In this document: positions 5,844-5,908 of the stretch, piece by piece
Layout: the number at the start of each line of letters is the position of its first letter
Position numbering within the stretch: position 1 is the first letter of the stretch
Assembly: GCA_018241865.1 (NCBI GenBank)
Contig: JAFECY010000294.1
Location: 1 to 5,908, forward strand
DNA: 5,908 nucleotides
Source of the DNA: Pseudomonadota bacterium
GTDB lineage: Bacteria > Pseudomonadota > Gammaproteobacteria > Burkholderiales > Burkholderiaceae_D
Direction: 5' to 3'
Notes under the pieces: generated by a model
The model's database searches: none
The model's input: only the letters and a program-made list of their open reading frames with translations
What the model was told of the DNA's origin: nothing
Translations under genes and position numbers: made by a program

Positions 5844-5908
5844 AGTAAAAACTTTGCGCCAGTGAGCCGATCAGCAACTGCCAGCCATCCACCAGCACGA
5901 ATAACATC
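5842..5908 (-). CDS. fliP: Flagellar type III export gate protein FliP, C-terminal end only
   Basis: Reading in from the right edge on the minus strand, the last 21 whole codons give MLFVLVDGWQLLIGSLAQSFY and then TGA (5844-5842). The pattern LVDGWxLLxGSLxxSF is the conserved C-terminus of FliP, the core ring subunit of the flagellar export gate in the inner membrane. This fragment covers part of the last membrane helix and the tail. The remainder of the gene lies outside the window. Its position ten bases before fliQ is the usual fliP-fliQ arrangement. The frame is the only one that yields this motif, so the identity is secure despite the short length. Confidence 0.92.
   Translation of the reverse strand, partial: MLFVLVDGWQLLIGSLAQSFY

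Overview
The window is a flagellar gene block from a Gram-negative bacterium. It is most likely a betaproteobacterium of the order Burkholderiales, and the Oxalobacteraceae are a reasonable guess. This rests on the moderately high GC content, on protein sequences typical of that group, and on flgK-flgL running head-on into the fliP-fliQ-fliR export genes. The taxonomic call is inference from gene order and sequence style; no database search was possible.

Layout. Bases 1-24 carry what looks like the right-hand part of a sigma-28 (FliA) promoter. It reads into flgK (57-1997) and flgL (2009-3217), the two hook-filament junction proteins, which form a tight two-gene operon. The flgL ribosome binding site overlaps the flgK stop codon. 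Two hairpins follow flgL, and the second, with a T-run, is a good intrinsic terminator. Next comes a separately transcribed fliB (3390-4634), the cysteine-rich flagellin lysine-N-methylase, preceded by a plausible sigma-70 promoter. On the opposite strand, entering from the right edge, are the last 21 whole codons of fliP (5842-5908), complete fliQ (5562-5831) and complete fliR (4659-5438). These encode the membrane export gate of the flagellar type III secretion system. fliB and fliR converge with only 24 bases between their stop codons.

How the genes work together. FliP, FliQ and FliR form the gate through which FlgK, FlgL and flagellin are exported. FlgK and FlgL join the hook to the filament. 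FliB methylates lysines on flagellin before or around export. The window therefore joins the export gate, the filament adaptor and a flagellin-modifying enzyme.

Oddities. The most unusual stretch is the 123-base fliQ-fliR spacer, where these genes normally lie close together. It contains four copies of a 9-base tandem repeat. It also holds a 36-codon open frame on the fliR strand whose stop overlaps the fliR start as ATGA, while fliR itself lacks a visible Shine-Dalgarno sequence. A short His-Gly-Gly-repeat frame lies on the opposite strand. The second point of interest is fliB itself: in enteric bacteria it sits beside the flagellin gene, but here it lies between the junction-protein and export-gate operons. 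I see no RNA genes, mobile elements or CRISPR arrays, and no gene-free stretch longer than about 175 bases.
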